A stretch of 56,517 nt of DNA from Acidobacteriota bacterium (GCA_005808475.1 SYLY01000285.1:1-56517), one strand, 5' to 3'. Counted from the stretch's first letter, positions 42,431 to 53,728 are shown. A program made the numbers and translations. The notes: a model not told the origin generated them from the sequence alone.

Positions 42431-42440
42431 TACGATTCTA
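42431..42440. promoter_or_regulatory. Overlapping divergent -10 boxes between Tat reductase and DUF362 gene
   Basis: TACGAT on the plus strand (42431-42436) ends 8 bases before the DUF362 start, and TAGAAT on the minus strand (42440-42435) ends 21 bases before the reductase start. They share two bases within TACGATTCTA. Confidence 0.45.
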
Positions 42441-42444
42441 ATCT

Positions 42445-43602
42445 ATGAACATGCCCGCGATCTTCGGTACCCGGCTCGCCGACTGGCGAAAGAAGATGTC
42501 CCGCCGCGATTGGATGGAGGGCGCGCTGCTCGGCGTCACCGCGCAACAGCTCGCGTTCGGAGCGCAAAGCTCGTCGAACGCCGCGCCATCCAAGCTGGGG
42601 ATGCCCGGGTTGTTCCGGGGCAAGGTGGTATCGGTTTCGCATTCTCAGTCGATCGCGGGCGGAACGTTCCAGGTGGAGCCGATCCGCGCCATGATGCGCA
42701 AGGGCATGCTCGAACTCACCGGCGCGCCGGACTGGAAATCGGCGTGGAAGCTGTTCGTCCAGCCGGGCGACGTGGTGGGGATCAAGGTGAATCCGGTGGG
42801 TGCGCCGCACGTGATCTCGTCGCCGGAGGTGCTCCGTGAGGTGATCGGCGGACTGAACGAGGCCGGCATCAAAAATAAGGACATCGTGGTCTACGACCGC
42901 TATCGCAAGCAGTTCGTGGGAGCCGGATTCGACAAGTGGCTGCCGGAAGGCGTTCGCTGGTCGCACGCGGCGGAAGACTACGAGGAGATCCAGCAGGCGA
43001 TCGAAGGCTACGACCGCGATCACTATATGGACATGGCGCTCACCCGCCCCGGCTACGATATCGGCAACCTGACGGCCCGCCGCAGCTACGCCGCGCGGTT
43101 CATCACGCAAGAGGTCAACAAGCTGATCAATCTGCCGGTGTTGAAGGACCACCAGTCGGCGGGCGTGACGCTGGCGCTCAAGAACCTGTCGCACGGGCTG
43201 GTGAACAACGTGAGCAGAAGCCACTCCACCAAGACGCTGAACACCTGCGGAGCCTTCATTCCCGCCGTGTGCGCGATGCCGGTGATTCGCAACAAGTCGG
43301 TGCTGCACGTGATGGACGGCATCAAGGCGCTCTACCATGGCGGGCCGGGCGCGCGGCCCGAATTCGTTTGGGAGGAGAAGACGATGTACTTCGCCACCGA
43401 TCCTGTCGCGCTCGATCGCGTGGGTTGGCGGGCGATCGACGCCAAGCGCGTGGCCGCCGGGATGAAGCCGGTGGCGGAGGACCGCCCGGACAAGTTCTCC
43501 ACGTTCCTCAGCCGGCAGCCGGAGCATGTCGAGTTGGCTGGAGCGATGGGCTTGGGCGAGTGGAATCTCGACAAGATGGATCTTCGGAAGATCCGGCTCT
43601 AG
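42445..43602 (+). CDS. DUF362 Tat-exported protein
   Basis: This 385-residue protein has a Tat-like motif SRRDWMEGALLG preceded by a longer than usual n-region of 17 residues. Family DUF362 motifs are VVGIKVNPVGAPH, KLINLPVLKDHQSAGVTL and LKNLSHGLVNNV. The family is sometimes found with iron-sulfur proteins, but no CxxCxxC cluster is seen here. Biochemical role is unknown. No Shine-Dalgarno; TACGAT sits 8 bases upstream of the ATG. Confidence 0.85.
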   Translation: MNMPAIFGTRLADWRKKMSRRDWMEGALLGVTAQQLAFGAQSSSNAAPSKLGMPGLFRGKVVSVSHSQSIAGGTFQVEPIRAMMRKGMLELTGAPDWKSAWKLFVQPGDVVGIKVNPVGAPHVISSPEVLREVIGGLNEAGIKNKDIVVYDRYRKQFVGAGFDKWLPEGVRWSHAAEDYEEIQQAIEGYDRDHYMDMALTRPGYDIGNLTARRSYAARFITQEVNKLINLPVLKDHQSAGVTLALKNLSHGLVNNVSRSHSTKTLNTCGAFIPAVCAMPVIRNKSVLHVMDGIKALYHGGPGARPEFVWEEKTMYFATDPVALDRVGWRAIDAKRVAAGMKPVAEDRPDKFSTFLSRQPEHVELAGAMGLGEWNLDKMDLRKIRL

Positions 43603-43677
43603 CGGCCCGTGGTGCACGTAGCATGAGTCGCGTTGCGAGCGCCGCCGGGCCGAATCCGAGGCGCGGCGTCGTAGTCG

Positions 43678-45411
43678 ATGCGGGACATCTCCCAGGAGCC
43701 GCAACGAAGGAAGCGGCCCGCCGCCGCGACCATGTCACGGTTGCGCGCGGCCATGCTACTTGCACCACGGGCTGCTAGTTTGCTCCGCCTCGCGCCGTTG
43801 GTTCCCGCGCTCGCATTCGCGGCGGCCAGCGTCTGGTTCGTGCTGACGAACTACTTGCGCCTGCCGTTCTGGGACTATTGGGACTGGCTCGCCAACTACT
43901 ACGCGCACGGATTCGTTTCCGCCGCGCTCACGATGTCGAACGAACACCGGCCGGTGTTTCCGGCTCTGCTGTTCGGCTTGGACGCCACGGTGGGGCAGGC
44001 CAGGGGACTGCTGCTGACCGCGGCCGGTTTGGCGCTGCAGTTCGCGGGGTTCGCCGGTCTGCTGCTGCCGTTGCGCGGCGCGGCGATCGTGCCCCGGCGC
44101 GAGAAACTGCTGCTGGCATCGGTGGCGATCGTATCGGCTGGCTGGTTCATCCAGGGTGAGAACCTGTTCTGGCCGATCAACGCGCAGATCTTCCTCTGTA
44201 ACGCGGCGATGGTTGCCTCGGCGTGGGGATTCTCGCGCAGGGCGGAAGGCAGGCGGTGGATCGCGCTGTGCATCGCGGGAGGCGCGGTGTCGGGATTATC
44301 GTTCGCGCACGGGATGCTGATCTGGCCGGCGATGGTTCTGGCGCTGGTTCGCAAGCGGGAGCGAGCCGGGCGCGTCGCGATTCCCCTTGCGGCCTCGGCC
44401 GCGGCGCTGCTCTATGCGTGGGGCTACCGGACGCCGCCCCATCACGCCGACCCTTGGCAGTCCCTGCACAAGCCGGTGGAAGTGGCGGGTTACGTGGTCT
44501 CCTATTTCGGCAACGTGTTCCGCCGGGCGCTGCCCGCGCCGTTCGACCCGGATCGCATCGCGGGGATCGTGGCCGCGCTCGGGCTCTGCCTCGTCGTGGC
44601 GGCGATCCTCCACTATCTATGGCGCCGCGATTCCGAACGGGCCGAGGATTTCTACATACCCTTGCTTTCGACCGGTTTGGCGGCCGGCCTGGTAACCGCG
44701 CTCGGCAGGATTACGCTCGAGCCTGGACAAGCGTTGTCGCAACGATACATCACCGTGCAGCTTCTTTTCTGGACCGGCGCGGCGATCCTGGGCACGATTC
44801 GCCTGCACCGGTGGGGCATCGGCAGCGGGGGACGCGCGTTGTGGACGGCGGCGGCGGTCTTGTGGCCGCTGAGCATGATCCCGTCGCATCTGTTCCAGGG
44901 TGAGGCGTGGGCGGCGGCGGGGCGGATCAACCGGCATCAGGAGATCGCGATCTCGATCGGGCTCGAGGACGAGGAGATGTGGAAGAAGCACCTGCATCCG
45001 CACGCGCCCACGATTCGCGCTGCCTTGGCGGGAATGAGAAGCGCGCGAAAAGGTCCGTTCGCGGACGGCGGACCCGAGCAAGTGGGATCGCTCCTCAGGC
45101 GCCCCGCGGAGGCAACGTGCCTGGGCGAGGTGGGTCCTGCCGCCGTGATTCGCGGCCCGGGAGGCGAGGGCCGCCGCTACCGGGGCTGGATCGCCGGCCG
45201 CTCCGGTGAGCCGGTCCGCGTGGTGGTGGTTGCCGAACGATCGAGGACAATCGAGGGGCTCGGGTGGACGGGCCACGAGGCCACCGCGAGCGAGGCGTCT
45301 CGCTGGTCCGGATTCACGGCGTACGTCCGGCCCGGCGCCGAGGCTCGCCTGGAAGTTCTCGGTGTACCGGATTCCGGCGCGCCTTGTTCGTTAGGCCGGG
45401 GCTCACCGTAG
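43678..45411 (+). CDS. Polytopic membrane protein with C-terminal soluble domain
   Basis: This 577-residue protein has roughly nine to ten hydrophobic helices to about residue 410, including a first-loop motif RLPFWDYWDWLANYYAHG and EHRPVFPALLFGLD, the pattern of GT-C-type glycosyltransferases and related lipid-linked-sugar enzymes. The last 160 residues are soluble, with beta-rich segments such as WIAGRSGEPVRVVVVAERS and GFTAYVRPGAEARLEVLGV. The catalytic Asp in the first loop (DYWDW) fits GT-C logic, but assignment is inference. ATG 43732 (SRLRAAML) is an alternative start; neither has a good Shine-Dalgarno. Confidence 0.65.
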   Translation: MRDISQEPQRRKRPAAATMSRLRAAMLLAPRAASLLRLAPLVPALAFAAASVWFVLTNYLRLPFWDYWDWLANYYAHGFVSAALTMSNEHRPVFPALLFGLDATVGQARGLLLTAAGLALQFAGFAGLLLPLRGAAIVPRREKLLLASVAIVSAGWFIQGENLFWPINAQIFLCNAAMVASAWGFSRRAEGRRWIALCIAGGAVSGLSFAHGMLIWPAMVLALVRKRERAGRVAIPLAASAAALLYAWGYRTPPHHADPWQSLHKPVEVAGYVVSYFGNVFRRALPAPFDPDRIAGIVAALGLCLVVAAILHYLWRRDSERAEDFYIPLLSTGLAAGLVTALGRITLEPGQALSQRYITVQLLFWTGAAILGTIRLHRWGIGSGGRALWTAAAVLWPLSMIPSHLFQGEAWAAAGRINRHQEIAISIGLEDEEMWKKHLHPHAPTIRAALAGMRSARKGPFADGGPEQVGSLLRRPAEATCLGEVGPAAVIRGPGGEGRRYRGWIAGRSGEPVRVVVVAERSRTIEGLGWTGHEATASEASRWSGFTAYVRPGAEARLEVLGVPDSGAPCSLGRGSP

Positions 45412-45491
45412 CTCGAGCCAAGTGGCCCTCACGTTGTGTTTCGCAATGTCCGATCGCCCAGTCCTTCCGGATTTCGGACCCCATGGCGCTC

Positions 45492-46337
45492 TCACCCGAG
45501 CAGCAGCAGGTTGATCTCCGGAGGACAATTCGCGCGAACGCTCACCGAGTTGCCGACGCCTCGGCTGACGTGAATCCAACGGTCCTTCCACGGCCGTAAG
45601 CTGTCGACATAGCGGCGGTCGGCCACGGGAGCGAACGGCGTTCCCACGGCGGGAATGCGGATCTGTCCGCCGTGCGTGTGGCCCGACAGCATCAGCCGCC
45701 ACGGGTAAGCGGCCAACGCGGCCTTGGTGTCCGGATTGTGGGACAGCACGATGGACGCCGCATCGTCCGCCACGCCGGAGAAAGCGCGCCGGGCCTCCAT
45801 CTCTTCCGCCCAGAAATCGCCCAAGCCGGTCAATCGAATCGAAAGCCCCCGCACCGTCAGTAGTTGGGACCGGTTGTGAAGCACCTCGATTCCCGCTTCC
45901 TCCACCAACAACCGGACCGGCTCGTGCGTGCCGTGGCCGCCCCGCGTGGCGGCCCAGACGCCGCCATCGTGATTCCCCAGAACGGCGAACGTGGGCGCGG
46001 CGCGAGGCAATCGCGACAATTGCCGGACGTACCAGGCCGGGTCGTAGCCTCCTCGCCCGGTGACGAAATCGCCGGTTACGCAGATCAGGTCGGGCCGCGC
46101 GGCCACGGTCCGGTCGATGGCCGACTCGATGAGCGAGTCTGGCACGAACCACGACGCGTGTAGATCGGACAGATGCATTAGCCTCACGGGACGCCCCGGC
46201 GGAGCGTCGAAGAACCGGGCTTCGCGCTCGACAAATTGCAGCCATCGGGGCTCGATCAAGGTCGGATAGATGGAGCCCGCCAAGACGGGAGCGCTCATGC
46301 GTTTCAGCCATTGCCTGCGGGTGGCTCCGAGAAGCAT
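45492..46337 (-). CDS. Tat-type metallophosphoesterase, YkuE-like
   Basis: This 281-residue phosphoesterase has the classic motifs HLSDLHAS, GDFVTG, LGNHDGGVW, VLSHNPD and SGHTHGGQ, predicting a binuclear metal site. It resembles YkuE-type enzymes, which act on phosphoesters at the membrane. The N-terminus has GATRRQWLKRMS, a Tat-like signal. ATG 46337 is preferred over one 9 bases upstream because TACAAT ends exactly 7 bases before it, as for other genes here. It converges with the polytopic membrane protein. Confidence 0.87.
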   Translation of the reverse strand: MLLGATRRQWLKRMSAPVLAGSIYPTLIEPRWLQFVEREARFFDAPPGRPVRLMHLSDLHASWFVPDSLIESAIDRTVAARPDLICVTGDFVTGRGGYDPAWYVRQLSRLPRAAPTFAVLGNHDGGVWAATRGGHGTHEPVRLLVEEAGIEVLHNRSQLLTVRGLSIRLTGLGDFWAEEMEARRAFSGVADDAASIVLSHNPDTKAALAAYPWRLMLSGHTHGGQIRIPAVGTPFAPVADRRYVDSLRPWKDRWIHVSRGVGNSVSVRANCPPEINLLLLG

Positions 46338-46344
46338 AAAGTAC

Positions 46345-46350
46345 ATTGTA
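46345..46350 (-). promoter_or_regulatory. -10 box of metallophosphoesterase gene
   Basis: TACAAT on the minus strand ends 7 bases before ATG 46337 and overlaps the alternative ATG 46346, so the upstream ATG would not be in the transcript. No Shine-Dalgarno. Confidence 0.4.
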
Positions 46351-46448
46351 TCGTAAAGTTAATGCTGCTCCGGCTTGCCGGATGCACCTCGACGGCGTGG
46401 CAGACCATTCCAGGTGGGGCGGGCGTGCCCCGCGACTACGAAGCCGGG

Positions 46449-49088
46449 CTACCGGAAATCTTCCAGGATCTGGATGTCCGCGCCGGGCTCCTCCGACTTG
46501 GCGAACAGGAATCGCTTCCGGTCCGGCGATACCGAGAATCCGGTAGCGAGAACGCCGGGAAAGCGCCGGATCTGGCGAGGCTTGCCCGACAGGTCGAGGT
46601 GTCCCGCCACGATCTCGGGTCCGCGCGATTCCTGCGCCTGATACATGAACCAGATGCCGTCGGTCTCCACTTGAAACGCACGGGCGCTGACGGACGCGGA
46701 CAGGTTGCGCGGCGCGCCGCCCGCGATTGGGACCTCGAATAAGGCGCCACCGCCGTAGGGGGAACAGATCACGCTCTTGCCATCGGCGGATTCCCTCGGC
46801 GCGTCGCAGGGAAGGTCGCCGAACGCCGCCGCGCCGGCCACCGCGTGCGGACCGCCCTCGAAGGGCACGCGCACGATTCCTCGGCCGGTGGCCCTTGCAT
46901 AAACCCACTTACCATCCCGGGAAAACGAAGGGATCACGGCGGCCGCGCCGGTGGTCAACTGGCGGGGCTTCCCTCCGGATGAGTCCACCGCGAAGATCGC
47001 GGTCTGGCCGTCCTCGGTACGCCGGTCGAACACGATCCAGCGGCCGTCGGGCGACCAGGCGGGCGAACCGTTGGAGCGGCCGCCCGAAGTCAGCGCGGCC
47101 GGATTCGTCCCGTCCGCCGCGGCGGTCCATACCTGCTGGCTGCCGGATCGCGTCGACTCGAAGGCGATGCGCGCGCCATCCGGCGAATAAGTGGGATTGT
47201 AATCGATCTGCGTCGAGGATATCGGATGGAGCGATACGTCCGCGCCCTCGAGGCTCCAGATATGGCGGACCCGCGGTTGCACCGACCAGGCGATCTTCCG
47301 GCCGTCCCGCGAGACCGCCAGCGAGATCGTGCCGGGCGCGGCGAACGGGATCAGCATGGGTTTGGGCGCGTCCGGGCGGTAGAGGAAACGGTAGAGGCGG
47401 GAATCGGCCATGCCGGCGCCCATGGCGGCGAGGATCTCCGGGCTGTTGGGCAGCCATTCGGCGGCGACGAAAGTAGCGTTCTCCGAGGAGATCCGGACGG
47501 GCGGGCCCGATACCCTCGGTCCGGGCGCGAGGGCTACCGTGTGCAGATCCGAGGTCCCGTCGTCCGGCGTGTAGAGTAACTGCTTTCCATCCGGCGAGAC
47601 TCGCGGTATGTGGGCGCCGGCGAGCAACACGCGCGCCTCGCCGCCATCCCGCGGGACAACGAACGCGCCGTGTCCCGCCTTGTCCGTTCCGTGACAGATC
47701 AGCGACTCGCCGTCGGGAGTCCAGGTCAGATCGGTGACGCAAGGCGTCGGTCCGATGCGCGATTCGGCGCCGCCGGTGGGCGGCACGCGATAGAGGTAGG
47801 TGCGGTCGCCGTCGGGGAAGCGCAGGAAGTAGATCCATTTGGCGTCGGGAGCCCAGGCCGGAAAGCGGTCCGCTCCAGGGTCGGTGGTAAGCCGGAGCGG
47901 GGCGCCGGGCCCCGGCGTCTTCACATAGATATCCAGGTTGTCGCTCATGGCCCCGCTCCAGGCGAAAGCGACCTGGTTGCCGTCGGGCGAGAAGTAGGGG
48001 TCCACCTCGTCGCCGGGATACGAAGTGAGCGGCACTGGCGAGGCGATGCGGCGCGGACCACCCTTGCCTCCCGGCCCGCCGGGGCCCCCGAATCCGCCCG
48101 GTCCGCTGAACAGCATTCCCAACGCGATGCCAGCGACGGCCGCCGCCGCGATCGGAGCCGCGCGACGAACCAGGGGCCGCTTCGCCACGGGCGCCGCTAC
48201 CGTCGCCGCCGTCGCTGCCGGCTCGGGGGCGGCGTCGCGGATATCCTCCAGTTCCACACGGACATCGTGCATGCTCGCCATGCGCCGCGCCGGGTCCTTG
48301 CGGAGGCAGCGTTCGATCAGCCGCTCCAGATCGCGCGGCAATCCCGGACTGAGTTCGTGCGCCGCGCGAGGCTGTTCTCTCAGCACGGCGGCGAGAATCG
48401 AGGCGGCGGAGTCGCCAGGGAACGCGCGGCGGCCGGTGACCATCTCGTACAGCACCGCGCCGAAGCTGAAGACGTCCGACCGCGTGTCCAGCTTTTTCCC
48501 CTCAGCCTGCTCCGGCGACATGTAAGCGGGCGTTCCCGCCACCGAGCCTTCCATCGACATCAGGCCTTCCGGCATGGTGAGCGTGGCGTCGGCCGCGCCG
48601 CGTCGCTCCAGGCCTGCCGTTTTGGCGAGTCCGAAGTCCAGCACCTTCACGGCTCCGTTCTCGCAGGCCATGATATTGGACGGCTTGAGGTCGCGATGGA
48701 GGAAGCCGCCCGCGTGGGCGTTGGCGATGGCGTCGGAGGCCGCCACTCCGATCCGCAGCACGTCGGCGAGCTTCATCCCTCCCGGCGGGATCAGCTTGTC
48801 CAACGTCGCGCCCGGAACGAACTCCATCACCAGATAGTCGCTGCCATCCTGCTGTCCGACGTCGAACAAAGTGACGATGTTCGGGTGGTTCAGCGCCGAT
48901 ACGGCTCGCGCTTCCTGCAGGAGCCTCTGGCGCTGAGCGGCGCCGCTGCGGTCCTGGGAAAGCACCTTGATGGCGACCGTCCGGCCGAGCCGCGTGTCGC
49001 GAGCCTTGTAGACCTCGCCCATGCCACCGGTTCCGGCGGGCGCGATGATTTCGTACGGTCCCAGTCGCGAGCCGGTCTCGAGCGCCAT
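46449..49088 (-). CDS. Transmembrane Ser/Thr protein kinase with TolB/WD40-like propeller
   Basis: This 879-residue kinase has an intact catalytic domain: glycine loop GTGGMGEVYKAR (residues 19-30), Lys41 in AIKVL, HRDLKPSN (Asp134), DFG (152-154) and the activation segment GTPAYMSPEQAEG. A Pro/Ala-rich linker, one membrane helix (about 308-328) and a Gly-rich hinge (GPGGFGGPGGPGGKGG) follow. The external half has repeated TolB/WD40-like blades with PDG motifs (YFSPDGNQVAFAW, SPDGARIAFESTR, WSPDGRWIVFDRR). So a cytoplasmic kinase is coupled to an extracytoplasmic sensor. It lies 27 bp after the anti-sigma gene. A weak GGGGC/GCCCC hairpin lies at 46416-46431 beyond its stop. Confidence 0.93.
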   Translation of the reverse strand: MALETGSRLGPYEIIAPAGTGGMGEVYKARDTRLGRTVAIKVLSQDRSGAAQRQRLLQEARAVSALNHPNIVTLFDVGQQDGSDYLVMEFVPGATLDKLIPPGGMKLADVLRIGVAASDAIANAHAGGFLHRDLKPSNIMACENGAVKVLDFGLAKTAGLERRGAADATLTMPEGLMSMEGSVAGTPAYMSPEQAEGKKLDTRSDVFSFGAVLYEMVTGRRAFPGDSAASILAAVLREQPRAAHELSPGLPRDLERLIERCLRKDPARRMASMHDVRVELEDIRDAAPEPAATAATVAAPVAKRPLVRRAAPIAAAAVAGIALGMLFSGPGGFGGPGGPGGKGGPRRIASPVPLTSYPGDEVDPYFSPDGNQVAFAWSGAMSDNLDIYVKTPGPGAPLRLTTDPGADRFPAWAPDAKWIYFLRFPDGDRTYLYRVPPTGGAESRIGPTPCVTDLTWTPDGESLICHGTDKAGHGAFVVPRDGGEARVLLAGAHIPRVSPDGKQLLYTPDDGTSDLHTVALAPGPRVSGPPVRISSENATFVAAEWLPNSPEILAAMGAGMADSRLYRFLYRPDAPKPMLIPFAAPGTISLAVSRDGRKIAWSVQPRVRHIWSLEGADVSLHPISSTQIDYNPTYSPDGARIAFESTRSGSQQVWTAAADGTNPAALTSGGRSNGSPAWSPDGRWIVFDRRTEDGQTAIFAVDSSGGKPRQLTTGAAAVIPSFSRDGKWVYARATGRGIVRVPFEGGPHAVAGAAAFGDLPCDAPRESADGKSVICSPYGGGALFEVPIAGGAPRNLSASVSARAFQVETDGIWFMYQAQESRGPEIVAGHLDLSGKPRQIRRFPGVLATGFSVSPDRKRFLFAKSEEPGADIQILEDFR

Positions 49089-49115
49089 TTCAACGAGTAT
49101 AGCCGCCGGCCTGGT

Positions 49116-49910
49116 TCATTCCCAGGGGCGATCCTTGACGAACGCGATGTGATCGGGAAGCGGCTTGTCCACCATGAAGTACTTTTGGTATGCGGCGATC
49201 CAGTCGGACGCGATCTCGCGTTGCGCCGCCGCCAGTTCGATGCGGCCGGCGCAGACCAGGGAGCGCAAGTGATCCTCGAGGGCGTCCTTGACGCGCGAGG
49301 TCCACACGCCTTCCGCGTATGGCTGCGGCCACAGATTGCGGATATCGCCGGCGCCGCCGAGCGAGGGACTGATCAGGTAGTCGACTTCGTAGGCGCGGGG
49401 CCGGGGATCGATACGGTATCCGCGAAACACCTGGGCGGCCAATTCCGATGGGATCTCCGGGGCATCCGGGGTGTTGTCCGCGCAGACTCGATCGCGCGAG
49501 ACCGCATGGGCCAGACCGGGCGTGAGCCTTGCGTCGGGTAGCGGTCCGGCAACCGCCCGCCGGCCGCTGAATTCGATCGCTCCCACTACGATGATCAGTG
49601 CCGCCGCCGCCCCGATCGCGGCGGCCGGAGTTGCGAACCTGGCTTTGGCCGCCGTCCCCGCTGGAGTGCGGACCGCATCCGCCATCCGTGCTCGCAACCG
49701 CGCGACGGACGCATCCGGAGGCTCCGGCCGGAACGCCGAACGATACGCGGCGTCGAAGCGTTCCGCGGCGTTGGCCAGGAGCCGGCGGCGTTCGCGGCAT
49801 TCCAGACACGCCTCGCAGTGACGTCTGGCGGCGGCCGCCTCGGCGGAGTCGAGTTCACCGTCGATCTCGAGCATCAGGACGGAGTCGTCGATGTGGCGGG
49901 CGTCGTTCAT
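49116..49910 (-). CDS. Transmembrane anti-sigma factor with degenerate HNH-like C-terminal domain
   Basis: This 264-residue protein begins with a zinc-binding anti-sigma domain (HCEACLEC, residues 31-38, fitting H-x3-C-x2-C). It has a single membrane helix (about 95-112, AAAALIIVVGAIEF) and an extracytoplasmic domain. The latter contains Cys143, YEVDYLISPSLGG (174-186), DIRNLWPQPY (189-198), a helix ending SLVC220, and IASDWIAAYQKY. That order matches a small HNH-nuclease-like family in which the motif is normally DHLIP..LGG. Here His is Tyr178 (codon TAC, one transition from CAC), so nuclease activity is doubtful. The start overlaps the sigma gene's stop by 4 bp, marking it as the sigma factor's partner. 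Confidence 0.82.
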   Translation of the reverse strand: MNDARHIDDSVLMLEIDGELDSAEAAAARRHCEACLECRERRRLLANAAERFDAAYRSAFRPEPPDASVARLRARMADAVRTPAGTAAKARFATPAAAIGAAAALIIVVGAIEFSGRRAVAGPLPDARLTPGLAHAVSRDRVCADNTPDAPEIPSELAAQVFRGYRIDPRPRAYEVDYLISPSLGGAGDIRNLWPQPYAEGVWTSRVKDALEDHLRSLVCAGRIELAAAQREIASDWIAAYQKYFMVDKPLPDHIAFVKDRPWE

Positions 49911-50449
49911 GGCCGGTCGCTCACATTCGACAGCCGCGAGAAGGACTTGCTCAACGAAGCCGCCACCGCGCCGAGCGACATGTCGAGCGTCTCCGCGATC
50001 TCGCGGTAGCGGAGCCCCTCGGCGCGAAGGAGCAGGCATTCCCGGTCGCGGCCCGGCAAGGCCCGTACCACGGCTTCCAGCCGCTGGCGCTCGGCGGCGA
50101 GAACGGCGTTCGTCTCCGGACATGCCTCCGGGCCGGCGGCCGGCGGCGGCGGATCCGCCAGAATCTCGCGGGAGTTGGCTTGGCGGCGTTTCAGCGCCAG
50201 ATTGCGCCCCGTGCGGAAGATCCAGCCACGGAGGTTGTCGCGGCGTTTTCCAGCCCGCAAGTGGAGGAACAGCGCCATGAAAGTGTCCTGGGCGACCTCC
50301 TCGGCGTCGGCGGATGAGATCCCCACCGACTTCAGGTATCGCGCCAGCGGTGCATGGGACTGAGAGAAGATCGCCGCTACTTCGCGTTCGACGGCCGCGC
50401 GAACACAGGTTGCCGGCGGCTCCGGCAGAGAGAGAGCAACCGCCTCCAT
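49907..50449 (-). CDS. ECF-type RNA polymerase sigma factor
   Basis: This 180-residue sigma factor has region 2 ([20 protein letters not shown] then [15 protein letters not shown]) and region 4 ([20 protein letters not shown] with helix-turn-helix [19 protein letters not shown]). It directs RNA polymerase to envelope- or stress-type promoters and is released when its anti-sigma is inactivated. ATG 50449 was chosen because GGTGAGGA precedes it and it leaves a 67-bp intergenic region to the divergent receptor; an ATG at 50518 would leave none. First gene of sigma / anti-sigma / kinase. No recognisable ECF promoter was found upstream. Confidence 0.88.
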   Translation of the reverse strand: MEAVALSLPEPPATCVRAAVEREVAAIFSQSHAPLARYLKSVGISSADAEEVAQDTFMALFLHLRAGKRRDNLRGWIFRTGRNLALKRRQANSREILADPPPPAAGPEACPETNAVLAAERQRLEAVVRALPGRDRECLLLRAEGLRYREIAETLDMSLGAVAASLSKSFSRLSNVSDRP

Positions 50450-50516
50450 GGTCCTCACCATCATAACCGACCGTAAAAACCCTGAACGGACGGGCTTGTC
50501 GCGGAATATTGAAGAC

Positions 50517-53246
<2,730 letters not shown>

Positions 53247-53263
53247 GACGCGATAATGGAGCG

Positions 53264-53728
53264 ATGCGAGCACCCTGGGCATTGGCCGTTCTGTGCGTTC
53301 CCGCGTTCGGGCAGTTCGAGTCGATCGAACTGAGGTTCGAGGGGGTGGGGTGCGCGTCGTGCATCGAGTCGATGCCGGCGCGGGTGAAGCGGATGCGGGG
53401 CGTCGAGTCGGCGGACGTGGATGCGGCCAAGGGGACGCTTTCGATCCGTCTGGGGTCGACCAATCGCGTGCGGCTGGAACAAGTGCGCGACGCGATCCAA
53501 CAGGACGGCACGAAAGTGAAGTCGGCGCGGGTGCTGTTGCGGGGCGCCGTGTCGCGGGAAGCCGGCAAGTGGACGGTTCAGCCGGTGGAAGGCGGGGCGC
53601 GCTACGCGATCGAGGGTCCATCGGGCGCGGCGTGGAAAGAGGGCGCGGCCTACCGGATCGAGGGCGAGATCGACTCGCCAGCTCCGGGCGCGACTCTGAA
53701 AGCCGTGTCCGCGGCGCCGCTGCCATGA
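53264..53728 (+). CDS. Exported HMA-domain (heavy-metal-associated) protein
   Basis: This 154-residue protein has a signal peptide (RAPWALAVLCVPAFG) and one HMA domain with GVGCASCIES (Cys30, Cys33), the fold of copper chaperones and metal-transport ATPases, followed by a region of unknown fold (VRLEQVRDAIQQDGTKVK). It probably binds a soft metal such as Cu or Zn in the periplasm. It follows the TonB receptor by 17 bp and overlaps dnaG by 4 bp. Its coupling to dnaG is likely accidental of packing. Start ATG 53264 has GGAG only 2 bases before it. Confidence 0.8.
   Translation: MRAPWALAVLCVPAFGQFESIELRFEGVGCASCIESMPARVKRMRGVESADVDAAKGTLSIRLGSTNRVRLEQVRDAIQQDGTKVKSARVLLRGAVSREAGKWTVQPVEGGARYAIEGPSGAAWKEGAAYRIEGEIDSPAPGATLKAVSAAPLP

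Noticed and set aside
45403..46908. 501-residue minus frame over the metallophosphoesterase
   Set aside because: Different phase from the enzyme with all five phosphoesterase motifs; shadow frame.
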